From Spirogloea muscicola (taxonomy: Eukaryota > Streptophyta > Zygnematophyceae > Spirogloeales > Spirogloeaceae): DNA of 31,614 nt. Every line of letters starts with the position of its first letter. The stretch's first letter is position 1. Both the position numbers and the translations under genes were made by a program. The notes beneath the pieces are model-generated. The model did no database searches and had not been told where the DNA came from. It saw only the letters and a list, made by a program, of their open reading frames with translations. This document shows positions 1-8,570 of this stretch, one piece after another. The stretch lies in the NCBI GenBank assembly GCA_009602725.1, contig WELB01000090.1, positions 1 through 31,614 on the forward strand, read 5' to 3'.

Positions 1-489
1 ACGGCCCTGGCCCCGCACGCGGCGCGCGGCGGCATGTGGCACGGAGGTGATGGCACTGGCAGGCCGGCAACGGTGGTGCTAGAAGTGGACGACCGCGATC
101 CTGTGGAGGTGCTGCCCGACGGCGACGCACGCGGTGGCCGCAGCAGTGGCGGCGGTGGCGGCGGCCGTGTTGAGACCCATGTCAGCGGCGACTTGCCCAG
201 GGGGGCGGACATTGCCGCCGCGACGAGCCGGCCATCGGCTGCTCAGGTCGCGGACGTGGACGCCGACGCGGCGCCGACGCCAAAGGCCGCCACGACGAGC
301 GCCCACGGGCAAGCGGCATCGCCTGCCGTGGACGCCAACGACGGCGAGAGCGATCTGGCGAAGGCTCGGCGCCGAGCCGGCGCGGCGCTCCGGCGCAGGA
401 AGGAGGCGGCGCTGGCCAGCCAGCGGGCCCAGCCGGCAAGCCGGGGGGCCCGCTCGGGGACCAGTCCAGATCTATGCAGAGACAAATAA
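1..489 (+). other. Open low-complexity segment, possible partial exon
   Basis: Frame 1 is open from the first base of the window to a TAA at 487-489, with an ATG at 34. The translation is rich in Ala, Gly, Arg and Asp and ends in a charged stretch containing KARRRAGAALRRRKEAAL. I do not recognise a family. It could be the 3' end of a gene starting left of the window, or a 5' exon of the J-domain gene downstream. The second option would need an intron starting in the AT-rich stretch after about 463, and no acceptor can be placed because of the N at 539. The GGC-rich composition keeps several frames open by chance, so the coding status is weak. Confidence 0.25.
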
Positions 490-538
490 CCAAACAATCA
501 AATGCTGCCATGTATATCAAGTGCTGCTTGACTGGCAC

Positions 539-539
539 N
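539..539. other. Single unresolved base (N)
   Basis: The only ambiguous base in the window. It sits at a sharp change from AT-rich, intron-like sequence (about 470-538) to GC-rich coding sequence (from 540). It may mark a collapsed gap rather than one unread base, so the 5' end of the J-domain gene may be incomplete here. Confidence 0.9.
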
Positions 540-541
540 CC

Positions 542-1362
542 GCCGCGGGGCCCTCCACCGCCGCCGCCGCCGCCGCCGCCGCGACCGCGTCGAGCACGCT
601 GTACGACCTGCTCGGCATTGCGCGCACGGTGGCGCTGCCGGAGATCAAGGTGGCGTACCGCCACCTCGCGCGGCGCTACCATCCCGACGTCTGCCCCGCC
701 GAGCTCCGCGAGGAGTGCACGCGCCGGTGCGGCCGCTGGACCTCCCATCTCCACTACTTTTGAGATGTAGCACTTTCTCATATCTAATAAGTTAGATGTT
801 TTTGTAACAATGTAAGTATTGTATGATTGATTGAGTGTCTTAGTGATGTATTTATATTGACAATTGAGCAATGTAAGATTGTAAGATGCGTCGCCTTTAT
901 CGCCGCAGCGACGGTGCTGGCCCTCCGGCAAGCGCTGGTAGTGGCTGACACGGCCATGCGGTGCCGGTGGCCATCTCGTTGAGTGTCTGTTGATGGGTTT
1001 GCCGGGGTTTGCTCAGATTTCTGGAGGTGCAGGAGGCGTACGAGACGCTGTCAGACCCCCAGCGCCGCGCTTTCTACGACTTCCAGCTCGCCAACCCGGG
1101 CGCAGGCGGCCGCCTGCGCCTCGGGCAGCGAGGCCGGCGGCCTTGGGAAGCGCAGGCGCCGTTCGCCAGTGCCGAGGAGCAGGCATCGGCCATGGCGGAC
1201 TGGCGGATGAGGTGGGAGGGCCAGCTGGCAGGCCTGCGGGATCGCGACCGCTACCGTGCTGCCCACGGTGGTGGCGGCGAGGCCACGTCGTGGGCTGCGC
1301 AGATGCGCCAGCGTGCCGCCGCTGCTGCACAGCAGGGCCAGCCTCCGAGCGCGACCAGCTGA
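542..1362 (+). CDS. J20: DnaJ20-like plastid J-domain co-chaperone, 5' end uncertain
   Basis: Two exons are clear: up to 726, and 1017-1362 (stop TGA 1360-1362). They are joined by a GT-AG intron at 727-1016, and an Arg codon is split across the junction. The joined frame is a compact J domain: LYDLLGI start, helix II with IKVAYRHLARRYHPDV carrying the essential HPD (codons 680-688), then FLEVQEAYETLSDPQRRAFYD. After it come a Trp-containing segment with WRMRWEGQLAGLR and a C-terminal SWAAQMRQR motif. This order, with no Gly/Phe or zinc region, is that of plant chloroplast J20/DJC26. In plants J20 hands misfolded deoxyxylulose-phosphate synthase and other stromal clients to Hsp70. The alanine-rich stretch before the J domain fits the end of a transit peptide, but the true start is not visible. 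The family call is strong; the stromal role is inferred from plants. Confidence 0.85.
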
Positions 1363-2010
1363 TGGCAGCTCCTTCCTCACCCCCACTTGGTTGCCTGCTG
1401 CTGTAGCAACTGCGTGGCCATGGCCACGTCCGAGATTGGTTGTGGGTGGGCTCGCAGGGCACCCCGCTGTCCCAAGCGATGCTGGCCCGCTGTACATAGA
1501 TTGATTGACATTTAGGCTGCTGTACATACTTGGATTGAGTAGTCAGCTTGAGCTGACATATAATGCCTGGCACTAACTGATGCCATGCACAGGGATGCAC
1601 GAATTTGCTCAGAGCTTGCGACCTGGCCTAAGACAGGATGAGTAATCGACTTAGGAATCTCAAGAAGACCCAAGCTTGTTTCCAGCATGTCGACTGCTGA
1701 CCACGCCATGCCTTGGCGGTATAGTTCGCTGGCCCGGCCGCAGCTAAGCATGGCACATTGTGCAACGCTGGCGCTCGCATATTCCACGAGCGCGAAAGTG
1801 GCAAGCCTCAGCAGTTTGGCAGTCATTTGGCATTTCTGGGAACGATCTATCTCTGTGAGTTTCCGCCAGGTCGTAAAAACGGCCAAGCGAGTCACTGTTG
1901 GAGAGGCGAAGTTGAGGCTTAGGACTCAGCAGTTGTGAAAGTAGCAGCTCTGCACTTGGCGGCGGCTGCAAAGGTGGTGGTGATGGTGTCTTCGGCGGCG
2001 GCGGCGGTGG
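1363..2010. other. 3' flank of the J-domain gene and intergenic sequence
   Basis: No supported gene. The part after the stop at 1362 is probably 3' UTR. Short open frames at 1687-1938 (plus) and 1744-2361 (minus) have no recognisable domain. From about 1955 the sequence becomes a run of GGC/GGT triplets, which explains the proline-rich minus-strand translation. Confidence 0.5.
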
Positions 2011-2636
2011 TTGCGGAGATGCACAGCCAGGAGTGGCCATGCTGCTCAGAGCTGCCGCGGCGCTGCTGAGGGCGCCGCTAACGACCGCCGCCGCCGCCGT
2101 CGTCAGCAGGGCCAGCTGCGGCGGCGGCGTGAAGTGGTCGACCGCGAGGCGGCGGTCGCCATGGCCGCCGCTGGAGATGACGGGCCAGGAGGCCCTGCAG
2201 CGGGCGCAGGCCCAGCTTCGATGGGTGGAGGCTCGACGTCCGCCGATGGCAATGGAGCAGACATGGAGTGCGACGACGACAGCCCACAATCTCGCGACGA
2301 GCATGGCGGCGCTGCATCGGCTGCCGTTGCCGTGAGTGCCACACCGCCCTCCTCTCTGCACTCTGGGGACCCATCAGGCTGCACCGCCCTAACCCTATAC
2401 CCTAAAATTCCTAAACCCTGTACCCTAAAAATCTTCAACCTAAACCTGAACCCTAACCTGAATGAGGACGTAGGGGTCCCTGCCCACACCGCCATCGGCA
2501 ACGTGGCAGCGCCTACCTCGATTGCCGACTCACTGTGCCGGTCTCCGCGATCTCTCTGCAGGTTGACGCAGCGCTTGTGCCGCTCCTCATTGCCCGAGGG
2601 TCCGCGCTCTTCCCACCAGTACTGGCTTGCGACTAG
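2011..2636 (+). CDS. Weak candidate for a small two-exon gene of unknown function
   Basis: Frame 1 runs from 2011 to 2331 and ends at a strong donor (GTGAGT, 2332-2337). A pyrimidine-rich acceptor ending in CTCTCTGCAG (2552-2561) keeps phase 0 into a short second exon, 2562-2636, with TAG at 2634-2636. The encoded part is low complexity: an Arg/Gln-rich stretch, then a Gly/Ala/Asp-rich stretch with GADMECDDDSPQSRDEHGG. An alternative upstream frame (ATG 2033 or 2039) starts MLLRAAAALLRAP and looks like a transit peptide, but would need another intron. I recognise no family. The intron (2332-2561) holds the telomere-like repeats. The paired splice sites are the only real support; it may be non-coding. 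Confidence 0.25.
2387..2463 (+). repeat. Degenerate interstitial telomere-like repeat (CCCTAAA type)
   Basis: About 77 bases made of imperfect CCCTAA, CCCTAAA, CCTAAAC and AACCCTAAC units with variable spacers. CCCTAAA is the complement of the plant and trebouxiophyte telomere unit TTTAGGG. The units are too diverged for an active telomere. This looks like an old interstitial tract, and it lies between a good donor and a good acceptor, so it is probably intronic. Confidence 0.6.
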
Positions 2637-2639
2637 CCA

Positions 2640-3240
2640 CTGAACTCACAATCACGTTTAGAAATGCTCAGTGGGCGACCATGCATGCACCCCAGGCGCC
2701 CAGTTTCCAGTGCTCGCATGCATACAAATTGCCATGGTAGGAGTCCCACGTGGCCTCGTAATTGAGTATCGAGACACTGCCGTACATAAGCGGACACAGA
2801 GAGAATTCAAGCTTTCTTGTCAGCAGGAGCGTGGCAGCCATTGAGCGGGTGACTTGTGCAAGGCTGCAAGTCCAGGACGCGCCCCAAGGGGCGGCTCAGT
2901 GTAGCATTGGTGCATGCTCGCCCACTTTGCCATGGCCCCTGGACCTACATTAGCCCTCAATTGATGCAGTGGGATAATGCTCATCTAGAAGACAGGGCAC
3001 CCTGCGCCTGAGCAGGCACAAGCTTCCCAAGCTTGTGCTGAAGCCCCTGCAAGCTCGCGTGCAGTTGTCTCGGGGGACTCGCAGGAGGTTGTCGCTGCGG
3101 CCACCCTGGAGATTGGTCGTGAGCTTGATCAGGCGAGTCTTCAAGCCTCACCGGCTGCCACAAAAAACCTCGTCACTTACCCTACTTGTCGACGGCTATC
3201 AACGGGCTACCACCGACAGTTCCCATATCGGCACCCACCG
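2640..3240. other. Intergenic sequence
   Basis: No supported gene. It contains a perfect 10-bp inverted repeat with a 3-base loop at 3016-3038 (GCACAAGCTT and its complement). Short open frames here on both strands show no domain or splice support. Confidence 0.5.
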
Positions 3241-3249
3241 CCATACTGA

Positions 3250-3331
3250 CGGTCCCCCGTCACTAGCAGCTGACGGTCACTACCCCCAGGCTGTCGTCAG
3301 CCGTCAGTCGTTCCCGTCATCACTGACGGCT
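3250..3331. repeat. Cluster of TGACGG/CCGTCA palindromic motifs
   Basis: The hexamer TGACGG or its complement recurs several times in about 80 bases. It includes a perfect 10-bp inverted repeat: AGCCGTCAGT at 3299-3308 and ACTGACGGCT at 3322-3331, with a 13-base spacer. TGACG is the core bound by plant TGA-type bZIP factors, so a regulatory role is possible but unproven. A foldback transposon end is the alternative. Confidence 0.4.
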
Positions 3332-3479
3332 AATAACGCCGTCAAGGCAGTCTACAGCGCTGCCACCTCCCGTCGCCGTTCCAGCGCCAGCACCATGCTG
3401 TCTCGCAAGCCACGACTCCGGGTTGCGCCGCTCTCAGCTCTATATTAAAGCCACGCTGCCCAGCTTGGTGAAATTGTCC

Positions 3480-3584
3480 GTCTCCAGGCATCTGTCAAGC
3501 CTTTCCTGCGGCACTGACAGTCAATTTAAGTATCAGCCGGATGAGGTGTCTAGTCTCCAGGCATCTGTCAATACTTTACGGCTG
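3480..3584 (+). repeat. Direct repeat, two units about 73 bp apart
   Basis: A 19-base identical core starting GTCTCCAGGCATC occurs at 3480-3498 and 3553-3571. Weaker similarity continues about 13 bases further in each copy. The origin is unknown; it lies just outside the transposon island. Confidence 0.7.
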
Positions 3585-3639
3585 CATTCACATTCCAGCC
3601 ATGTAAATTCGTTACACATGCGGTTCACGCGCGCGCTGG

Positions 3640-3733
3640 CCGTGCTATGGCTGCTGCTTCCGGGTCTCGACAGAGTGCCGCTTTTCCTGCTTCGAGTGAC
3701 TCTGATCTGCTGTTGCTCACACGTGGATACTGA
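3640..3733 (+). repeat. LTRGY-module copy 1
   Basis: In one plus-strand frame the segment encodes a Ser/Ala-rich tail (GRAMAAASG... then SDLLLLTRGY) and stops at TGA 3731-3733. It is the first of eight copies of the same peptide-plus-stop between 3.6 and 10.2 kb. A leader module begins 24 bases after the stop. It is probably the 3' end of a mobile element; no known family recognised. Confidence 0.6.
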
Positions 3734-3756
3734 GCATCCATCTGCATCACCCTCCG

Positions 3757-3886
3757 CACCGTCTCGTGCTTTGTAGTGTAGTCCTTATCCGGCACTTTTG
3801 TCTTCGCTTTGGACATTGTCCATTCTTTTTGGGTTGGATTTGCCAGCCCCTCTTCTCTATGGGCGAGCTCTTCTCTCGGGCAGGCC
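3757..3886 (+). repeat. Leader-module copy 1 (GGGCTGGC hairpin type)
   Basis: Starts CACCGTCTCGTGC and ends in CAGGCC. In between it carries a TTGTCCATTC box, a short G+C stem-loop (GGGTTGG...CCAGCCCC here) and TCTATGGGCGAGC. It is clearly similar over most of its length to 5234-5346 and 10181-10306. Probably transposon-derived. Confidence 0.6.
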
Positions 3887-4469
3887 TTCGTCATTTGTGC
3901 GCCTTCCGGCCCTTTCAAACCATGAAAGGTCATTCCTTGGGCTGGCTTCTCACAGCCATCGCCGTATATTGTAAGAGGTCTCTTCACAGTTCCGGCGGCG
4001 CAGCCACAACTTTCGGCTGCTAGCTACTTTGACTGGCGGCTGTTGAATAGGGTTAATAAGAGCACCCATTCATTGTAGTCACTTGCATACCTCCAGTGGT
4101 CTTTGCCCCTGTGGAACCTCACTGACTCTATCTTGGGCTCGCCTCTCGCAGTCATTGCCCCCTCCGGATGAACCTATTTTCTTCGTAACAGCTTCTTTAC
4201 TTCCTTCCCATCAGCCCCTTTGCAAGAGCTTATCCCTCTCACAGCCATTGCCGGTTTCTGGAAGGACATCTCTCTTTTAAGAAAGGAGCTGCGTCTTTTG
4301 GAGAAGCTTCGCTCAGGTGGAGACCAGCAGCCCGGCCCTGCCTGGCCCTGGGCTGTGATGTGGCTGGCAGCAAGAATATCGCATGTTCCGCAAGCGAGGT
4401 GAGACGACTGACTTCAGCGCCGCTGGCTCGTCGGGCCAGGTTTATCGCATGCCACTTTCAATGTCCCTC
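3887..4469. other. Transposon-island filler with degenerate hairpin motifs
   Basis: No gene. Diverged copies of the leader hairpin motif occur near 3932 (GGGCTGGCTTCTCACAGCC), 4133 and 4234. These look like decayed fragments of the leader module. Confidence 0.4.
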
Positions 4470-4600
4470 CAGCGGTCCATGGCCCAGGCCTTGCATCTGC
4501 GTTCTGGCCGTGCTCTCGCTGCAGCCTCTGGCTTTCGTCAGGGGATGATTTTCTGGCAGCTAGTCTGTCGGATTTGAGCCCCCTCACTCGTAATTACTGT
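4470..4600 (+). repeat. LTRGY-module copy 2, degenerate
   Basis: Encodes MSLQRSMAQALHLRSGRAL and AAASGFRQG, matching copy 7 (9478-9627). It then changes frame and ends in a damaged SDLSPLTRNY followed by TGT instead of a stop. The combination of a conserved N-part and a frame-shifted tail marks it as a decayed copy. Confidence 0.55.
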
Positions 4601-4653
4601 GTGGTCCATCCTCCACCCGTTCTGACATAGCATCTTCAGGCCCCTCCGTCAAT

Positions 4654-4775
4654 GTGGCTTTAGGTCCCTCTGTCATTGGCCCCTTCGCACCTTTGTCAAT
4701 TCTTTTCGGGCTGGCTTTTAACAGCTCTTGCCCCCAATGGAAGAGCCACTTCTTCTGTGGGCGAGCAATTCTGTG
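4654..4775 (+). repeat. Diverged leader-module fragment
   Basis: Carries TCTTTTCGGGCTGGC, a matching CAGC arm, and CTTCTGTGGGCGAGC. This is the same order as the leader modules at 3757 and 10181 but more diverged. Just upstream (4619-4690) are short imperfect tandem units of a CCTCYGTCAWTG type. Confidence 0.4.
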
Positions 4776-5233
4776 GCCTGACCTGCGTGCCCAGGCACGC
4801 TGCATGGCGTTGGTGGAGAAGTTGGCCCTTCGACAAGACGGTGGAGCTTGTCATGAGCTTGGCGTCGATGCAAACGGCGTCGATGAGCCTAGATGAAGAT
4901 AAATGCTGACGTACTAGCCAACGAAATACACCATTCAAACATAGATATTGGCTACTGTGACCAGCTGACTCTAAGGACAGTCTGATAAGAATTGAACCAT
5001 AACAATTGTCGTCTGCTGTCAAAGAGCACAACACATGAACAAGTCCAGAACGGTTGAAATTGGCCTATGTAGTCCGCTTGGCAATAAAACGCGTGACAGT
5101 GCCCAGTAATCGGTATCCAGTATCAGGAGTTTCAAGATCTCTCTGTCTACTTGTTTGTTGCAATCCTGATCTTCCAATGATTCTCGGGACAAGCCCGCAC
5201 CTTTTCTGTGTTCGTGATTATAACAAGCAATTG
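4776..5233. other. Stretch without a supported gene
   Basis: Short overlapping frames on both strands, none with a recognisable domain or splice support. Sequence is more AT-rich than the flanking repeat modules. Confidence 0.4.
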
Positions 5234-5346
5234 CACCGTCTCGTGCTTTGTAGTGTAGTCCTTTTTTGGCACTTCTTTCTTTGGCTTTGAACATTGTCCA
5301 TCCTCATGGGTTTGCTTTGCCAGCCCCTCTTCTCCATGGTCAGGCC
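5234..5346 (+). repeat. Leader-module copy 2
   Basis: Close to the copy at 3757-3886: same CACCGTCTCGTGCTTTG start, TTGTCCATCC box, GCCAGCCCCTCTTCTC and CAGGCC end. Here it abuts an LTRGY module directly (stop TGA at 5419-5421), so 5234-5421 is a minimal leader-plus-tail unit of 188 bp. Confidence 0.6.
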
Positions 5347-5350
5347 TCCG

Positions 5351-6064
5351 GCTTTCGTGGCGGCGCTCCAGCTCCCCAAGTTTGCTTGTCGGATTTGTTT
5401 TTGCTCACCCGTGGGTACTGATGTCACCTTAGGCACCTTAGTTTAGGTCTCTGTATTATGTAGCCCTGTTTAGTCTGCCTGAACAATGTATCGGCTTGAA
5501 TTGGCCTCCATTTCATTTCATGCGCCTTCTCTCTATGGACGAGCTCTTCCTATATGGGAGACATGTCCCTGCCGCCAGATGTCCAACAATGCAGCCAGCT
5601 GTCGTGACAGTGCCACCTGCCTAGGCCACGTGTCTACCAAGGACACGCGGACCACTACGTGTGGCCACGTGGATCATGACGTGTCTACCAATGCGCTTAT
5701 GCATGTGCTACGTGGCACTCAACATACCATCCAACTGTCGTGCAAGCCCGATGCAGTGTCAAAACTATTACTACAACTGTCAGCCTGTTAGGCTAACTAA
5801 CGCCGCAAACTATCATCATCGTTACAGTGGTCCTCCATTGTCACAGTGAACCACACAAAAGAGAGAAGGCGCGCGGGGCGCATGAATTGAAAGGGAGGCC
5901 TATTCAAGCCAATACATTGTTCAGGCAGAGTCGAGTGCAGACTAAACAATGCTACATAATACGGAGACCTAATCTAAGGTACCTAAGATGACATTAGTAC
6001 CCACGGGTGAGCACAAACAAATCTGACAAGCTAACTTGGGGAGCTGGAGCGCCGCCACGAAAGC
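5351..6064. repeat. Large inverted repeat with a 327-bp loop
   Basis: The left arm 5351-5533 reappears as its reverse complement at 5861-6064. Similarity is high, with small indels. Each arm carries an LTRGY copy: plus strand with stop at 5419-5421, minus strand with stop at 5994-5996. The arms flank a 327-bp loop (5534-5860) rich in ACGTG cores. The layout is that of a foldback or head-to-head element pair. Arm divergence shows it is not a recent assembly artefact. Confidence 0.8.
5627..5714. promoter_or_regulatory. Cluster of ACGTG / G-box motifs in the inverted-repeat loop
   Basis: CACGTG palindromes lie at 5627-5632 and 5666-5671, with further ACGTG cores at 5657, 5679 and 5710. The string ACGTGTCTACCAA occurs twice, at 5628-5640 and 5679-5691. 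G-boxes bind plant bHLH and bZIP factors. Whether these are used is unknown. Confidence 0.4.
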
Positions 6065-6072
6065 AAACGAGT

Positions 6073-6170
6073 ATGACCCAGCCTAGGAGCCACGTAGGGA
6101 GAAAGTGGGTCCTCCATCCTTGGCGTGAATCTAACACAAAGGTGGATGAGTCAGCCTAGGAGGCCACGTG
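6073..6170 (+). repeat. Direct repeat with CCTAGGAG and CCACGT core
   Basis: Two copies, 6073-6095 and 6146-6169, share an ATGA-CAGCCTAGGAG-GCCACGT pattern with small differences. The second ends in a G-box (6165-6170). CCTAGGCCACGTG at 5620-5632 is related. Probably transposon debris. Confidence 0.55.
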
Positions 6171-6266
6171 TGAAGCCCAGTCAGCTGTCCTAGTCAGATC
6201 GACACAAATAGGCCGTCGACAGGACACGGCACGACAAGCTCCTTCTTCAGCACAACCTTCGCGGGC

Positions 6267-8380
6267 GTGCCCGGCTCCTTTCGGCCTTCAGACCCTTCAG
6301 ACCTTGTCCATTCCTTTGGGCTGGCCATTCCCAGCCACCAGTCAATCTGGCCGCGCTTCTCTTTCGGCCTCCTCCCCCGGATGGTGTCTGGAGGCCCTTC
6401 TGGATGGCTCTTTGAGCACCTACAGGACCTATTCCTTGATGGGGGATGAGAGGAGCTTCTCCCTGTTCCTGTCCACCTGCCGGCACATCGCCAGGGCTGC
6501 CATTCCACCACGCATTGCCGATGCCTTAAACTCCAGCCACCTGCTAGCCCTTGCAAAGCCAACAGGCGGAGTGAGACCCATTGCGATGACGGAGGTTGTC
6601 ATGCGGCTGGTATCAAAGGCCGTGTGCAGCGAGCTGAAACCCCAGCTGACCAGCCATCTATCACCCCACCAATTTGATGCTGGCATGTCCTGCGGGGCGG
6701 AGGCCCTCGTCCACGGCATTCGTGTCGCTCTCGACCTGGACCCTTCAATGATGGTCCTTGGGCTGGATATCACTAACGCCTTTAACACAGTGGAGCGCAG
6801 CGTCATTATGGAGGAGCTGCGCGACCACTTCCCTTCCCTTATACCCTTTTTCCTCATGGCCTATGGACGCCCAGGGCGGCTGCGGTGGCAAGCCGGAGAG
6901 TCGTGGAAAACGCTGTGGTCATCTTCTGGCACACGCCAGGGGGATCCCCTTAGCCTAATCCTGCTTGCGTTGGCAAATTGCCGGGCTATTCGGCGCACCC
7001 AGAGCCAACACCCAGACCTCCTCTTCCCTTCCTACGCGGATGACACACACATCATTGGACCTCCAGCTGAAGTCATGGCGGCTTACCCCTTGCTCGTTCG
7101 CGATTCGGACCTGATGGGCCTGCGGGTTTGCCCGTCCAAGAGCGTGGCCTGGTCCCCACGCGGTCTCCCTGCCAACCTTCAGCTCCCCCACGGCTTTCAG
7201 ACCCCTGCCAATGGGCTGGCCAACCTCAAGGTCCCCTTCGGTGCACCAGCTCACGTGGCGGTGGACTTGCGGGAACGCATTCAAAAACACCTCGCCCCCC
7301 TCCCTTCCCTTCCCCTCCTTGGGGACACGCAGCTGGCGTTGGCCATCCTCACCCGCTGCATCGGCCAACGGGCTTGCTATCTGCAACGGACAGTCGCCCC
7401 ATCGGGCATGGTGGCGGAGCTCTACAAGGAATATGATGACTCCCTTCAGCAGTCCCTGGCATCCCTACTACATTCTTCATCTTTCCCCTCAGCTTCAGCT
7501 TCCCTCCAGGCCTCCCTCCCTACTCGCATGGGCGGCCTTGGCTGCCGGTCGTTGGAGCAGACGGCGCAAGCGGCCTTCCTGGGCTGCTGGCACCAGATCG
7601 CCTCCCTGCTCCCCATGCGCTTCCCTTGCCTCCACGACCCTGTACGCAATGTGGAGGAAGGCTCCTTCCCCTTCCCCTTAGGTGGCAGAAGGGCTCCGTT
7701 CCTGGCATCTAGTATTCATGCATCGAGTAGTGACCTTTATGTTTTGACCCGTGGTTATTGAGCGGGTCAATCTGCTGTAGGTTATGTAGATTTTTAGATG
7801 TGCTTGCCTTTGTACCTGGCCATTTGGCCTACATTTCTTTCTAACACACGATCTCTCCTTCCAAGCGGATCTGAGGAGCATCCGCGACTCAGCCATCAGC
7901 TCTTTCCCCTCTCTCCAACCCCTACTCACGCCATTCTCCACCCTCGCCCAAGCTTCTGATAGAGGGGCACAATCCAGACTGGTTACGGCAGTGGAAGACG
8001 AACGCCGCAGAAGGTTGAGGAGGCTGCCAGAGATTCAGAACAATCCAAGGAGCTTGGCAAGACTTACTTCTCTGGCCACACCTGGTGCCACTGACTGGAT
8101 CACCTCTTCCCCCGTCGCCAACGCCTTCAGCATCAGCTCCGAGGCCTTTCGTGTTGAATATTGTAATATGTTGAATCGGCGGGTCGGGGTGGATGACCAT
8201 CCCGACCGTCTCATTGGGCTCTTAGAGTCTCCCTTGGATAAGGGAGGCCTCGGGCACCGGTCGGAAAACTCTGAACATCTGAGGCCACGCGGTCACGCGC
8301 CCGTGCGCCCTAGCCCTGGCTGCCACCCACCTTGGGTGAGGGCGGAGCCTGTGCCGACTGACTGTCTGTCTGAGATCTGA
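6267..8380 (+). pseudogene. Non-LTR retrotransposon reverse transcriptase, broken
   Basis: A LINE-type reverse transcriptase would copy element RNA at a nicked target. Visible RT blocks are: LAKPTGGVRPIAM (about 6547-6588); the first catalytic Asp in LDITNAFNTVER (Asp 6766-6768); GTRQGDPL (6928-6951); YADD (7033-7044); and GLRVCPSKSVAWSP. A later TRMGGLGCRSLE is common in RTs with a C-terminal endonuclease. Three breaks show: no convincing start Met; one surplus base in a G run at 6441-6445 that separates the upstream frame (6267-6446) from the RT frame; and a 185-bp insertion (7670-7854) inside the ORF. The frame resumes after the insertion and runs to TGA 8378-8380, losing similarity after about 8270. 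The polymerase residues are intact, but the copy cannot make a full protein as read. Confidence 0.85.
7662..7862 (+). mobile_element. 185-bp insertion in the RT gene with 8-bp flanking repeat
   Basis: CTCCTTCC occurs on both sides (7662-7669 and 7855-7862). Removing 7670-7862 rejoins the RT frame with no frame change, so the segment is a secondary insertion with a likely 8-bp target-site duplication. Most of it (from about 7679) is nearly identical to 9252-9420. It encodes an LTRGY copy (SSDLYVLTRGY, stop 7759-7761) followed by a tail holding GGCCATTTGGCC. No transposase is present, so it is a non-autonomous element or a 5'-truncated retrotransposon end. Confidence 0.75.
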
Positions 8381-8570
8381 ATCTGTTTGCCGCCATGAGC
8401 ACATCTGCATCTGAGCCGCTGCGACGAGGTCGCTCTGCTGGGCCGCCGTCTCAACGAGGGCGATCTGCTGGACCTGGAGGACGTCCAATGGAGGAACATG
8501 ACTGGAGGAATCCAGACTCTGACAACGCTGTGTACAACCCACAGGGACAGGTACAGGAGCAAGCACATGA
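8381..8570 (+). other. Segment of unknown origin between RT and endonuclease parts
   Basis: Two overlapping plus-strand frames are open. One starts ATG 8395 and carries a doubled RGRSAG. The other (8399-8635) encodes LLGRRLNEGDLLDLED and similar text that looks more like real protein. Neither matches a domain I know. The second endonuclease copy lacks this stretch, so it may be an insertion. Confidence 0.3.

Noticed and set aside
182-931. Minus-strand 249-codon frame across the J-domain gene
   Set aside because: It overlaps the clear J-domain exons in antisense and is kept open by GC-rich low-complexity sequence.
1744-2361. Minus-strand proline-rich frame resembling a pherophorin or extensin stretch
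   Set aside because: The PPPPPP run is the complement of a GGC/GGT repeat, the flanking residues are not conserved-looking, and the plus strand has better splice sites.
2387-2463. True chromosome end
   Set aside because: Units are degenerate and interrupted, and ordinary sequence continues on both sides.
3625-3987. Minus-strand frame with YPRVS text shared with 9471-9674
   Set aside because: It is the antisense of the LTRGY modules. In copies at 5994, 7759, 9332 and 10167 the minus frame has a stop or breaks, while the plus frame ends cleanly each time. Kept only as a caveat.
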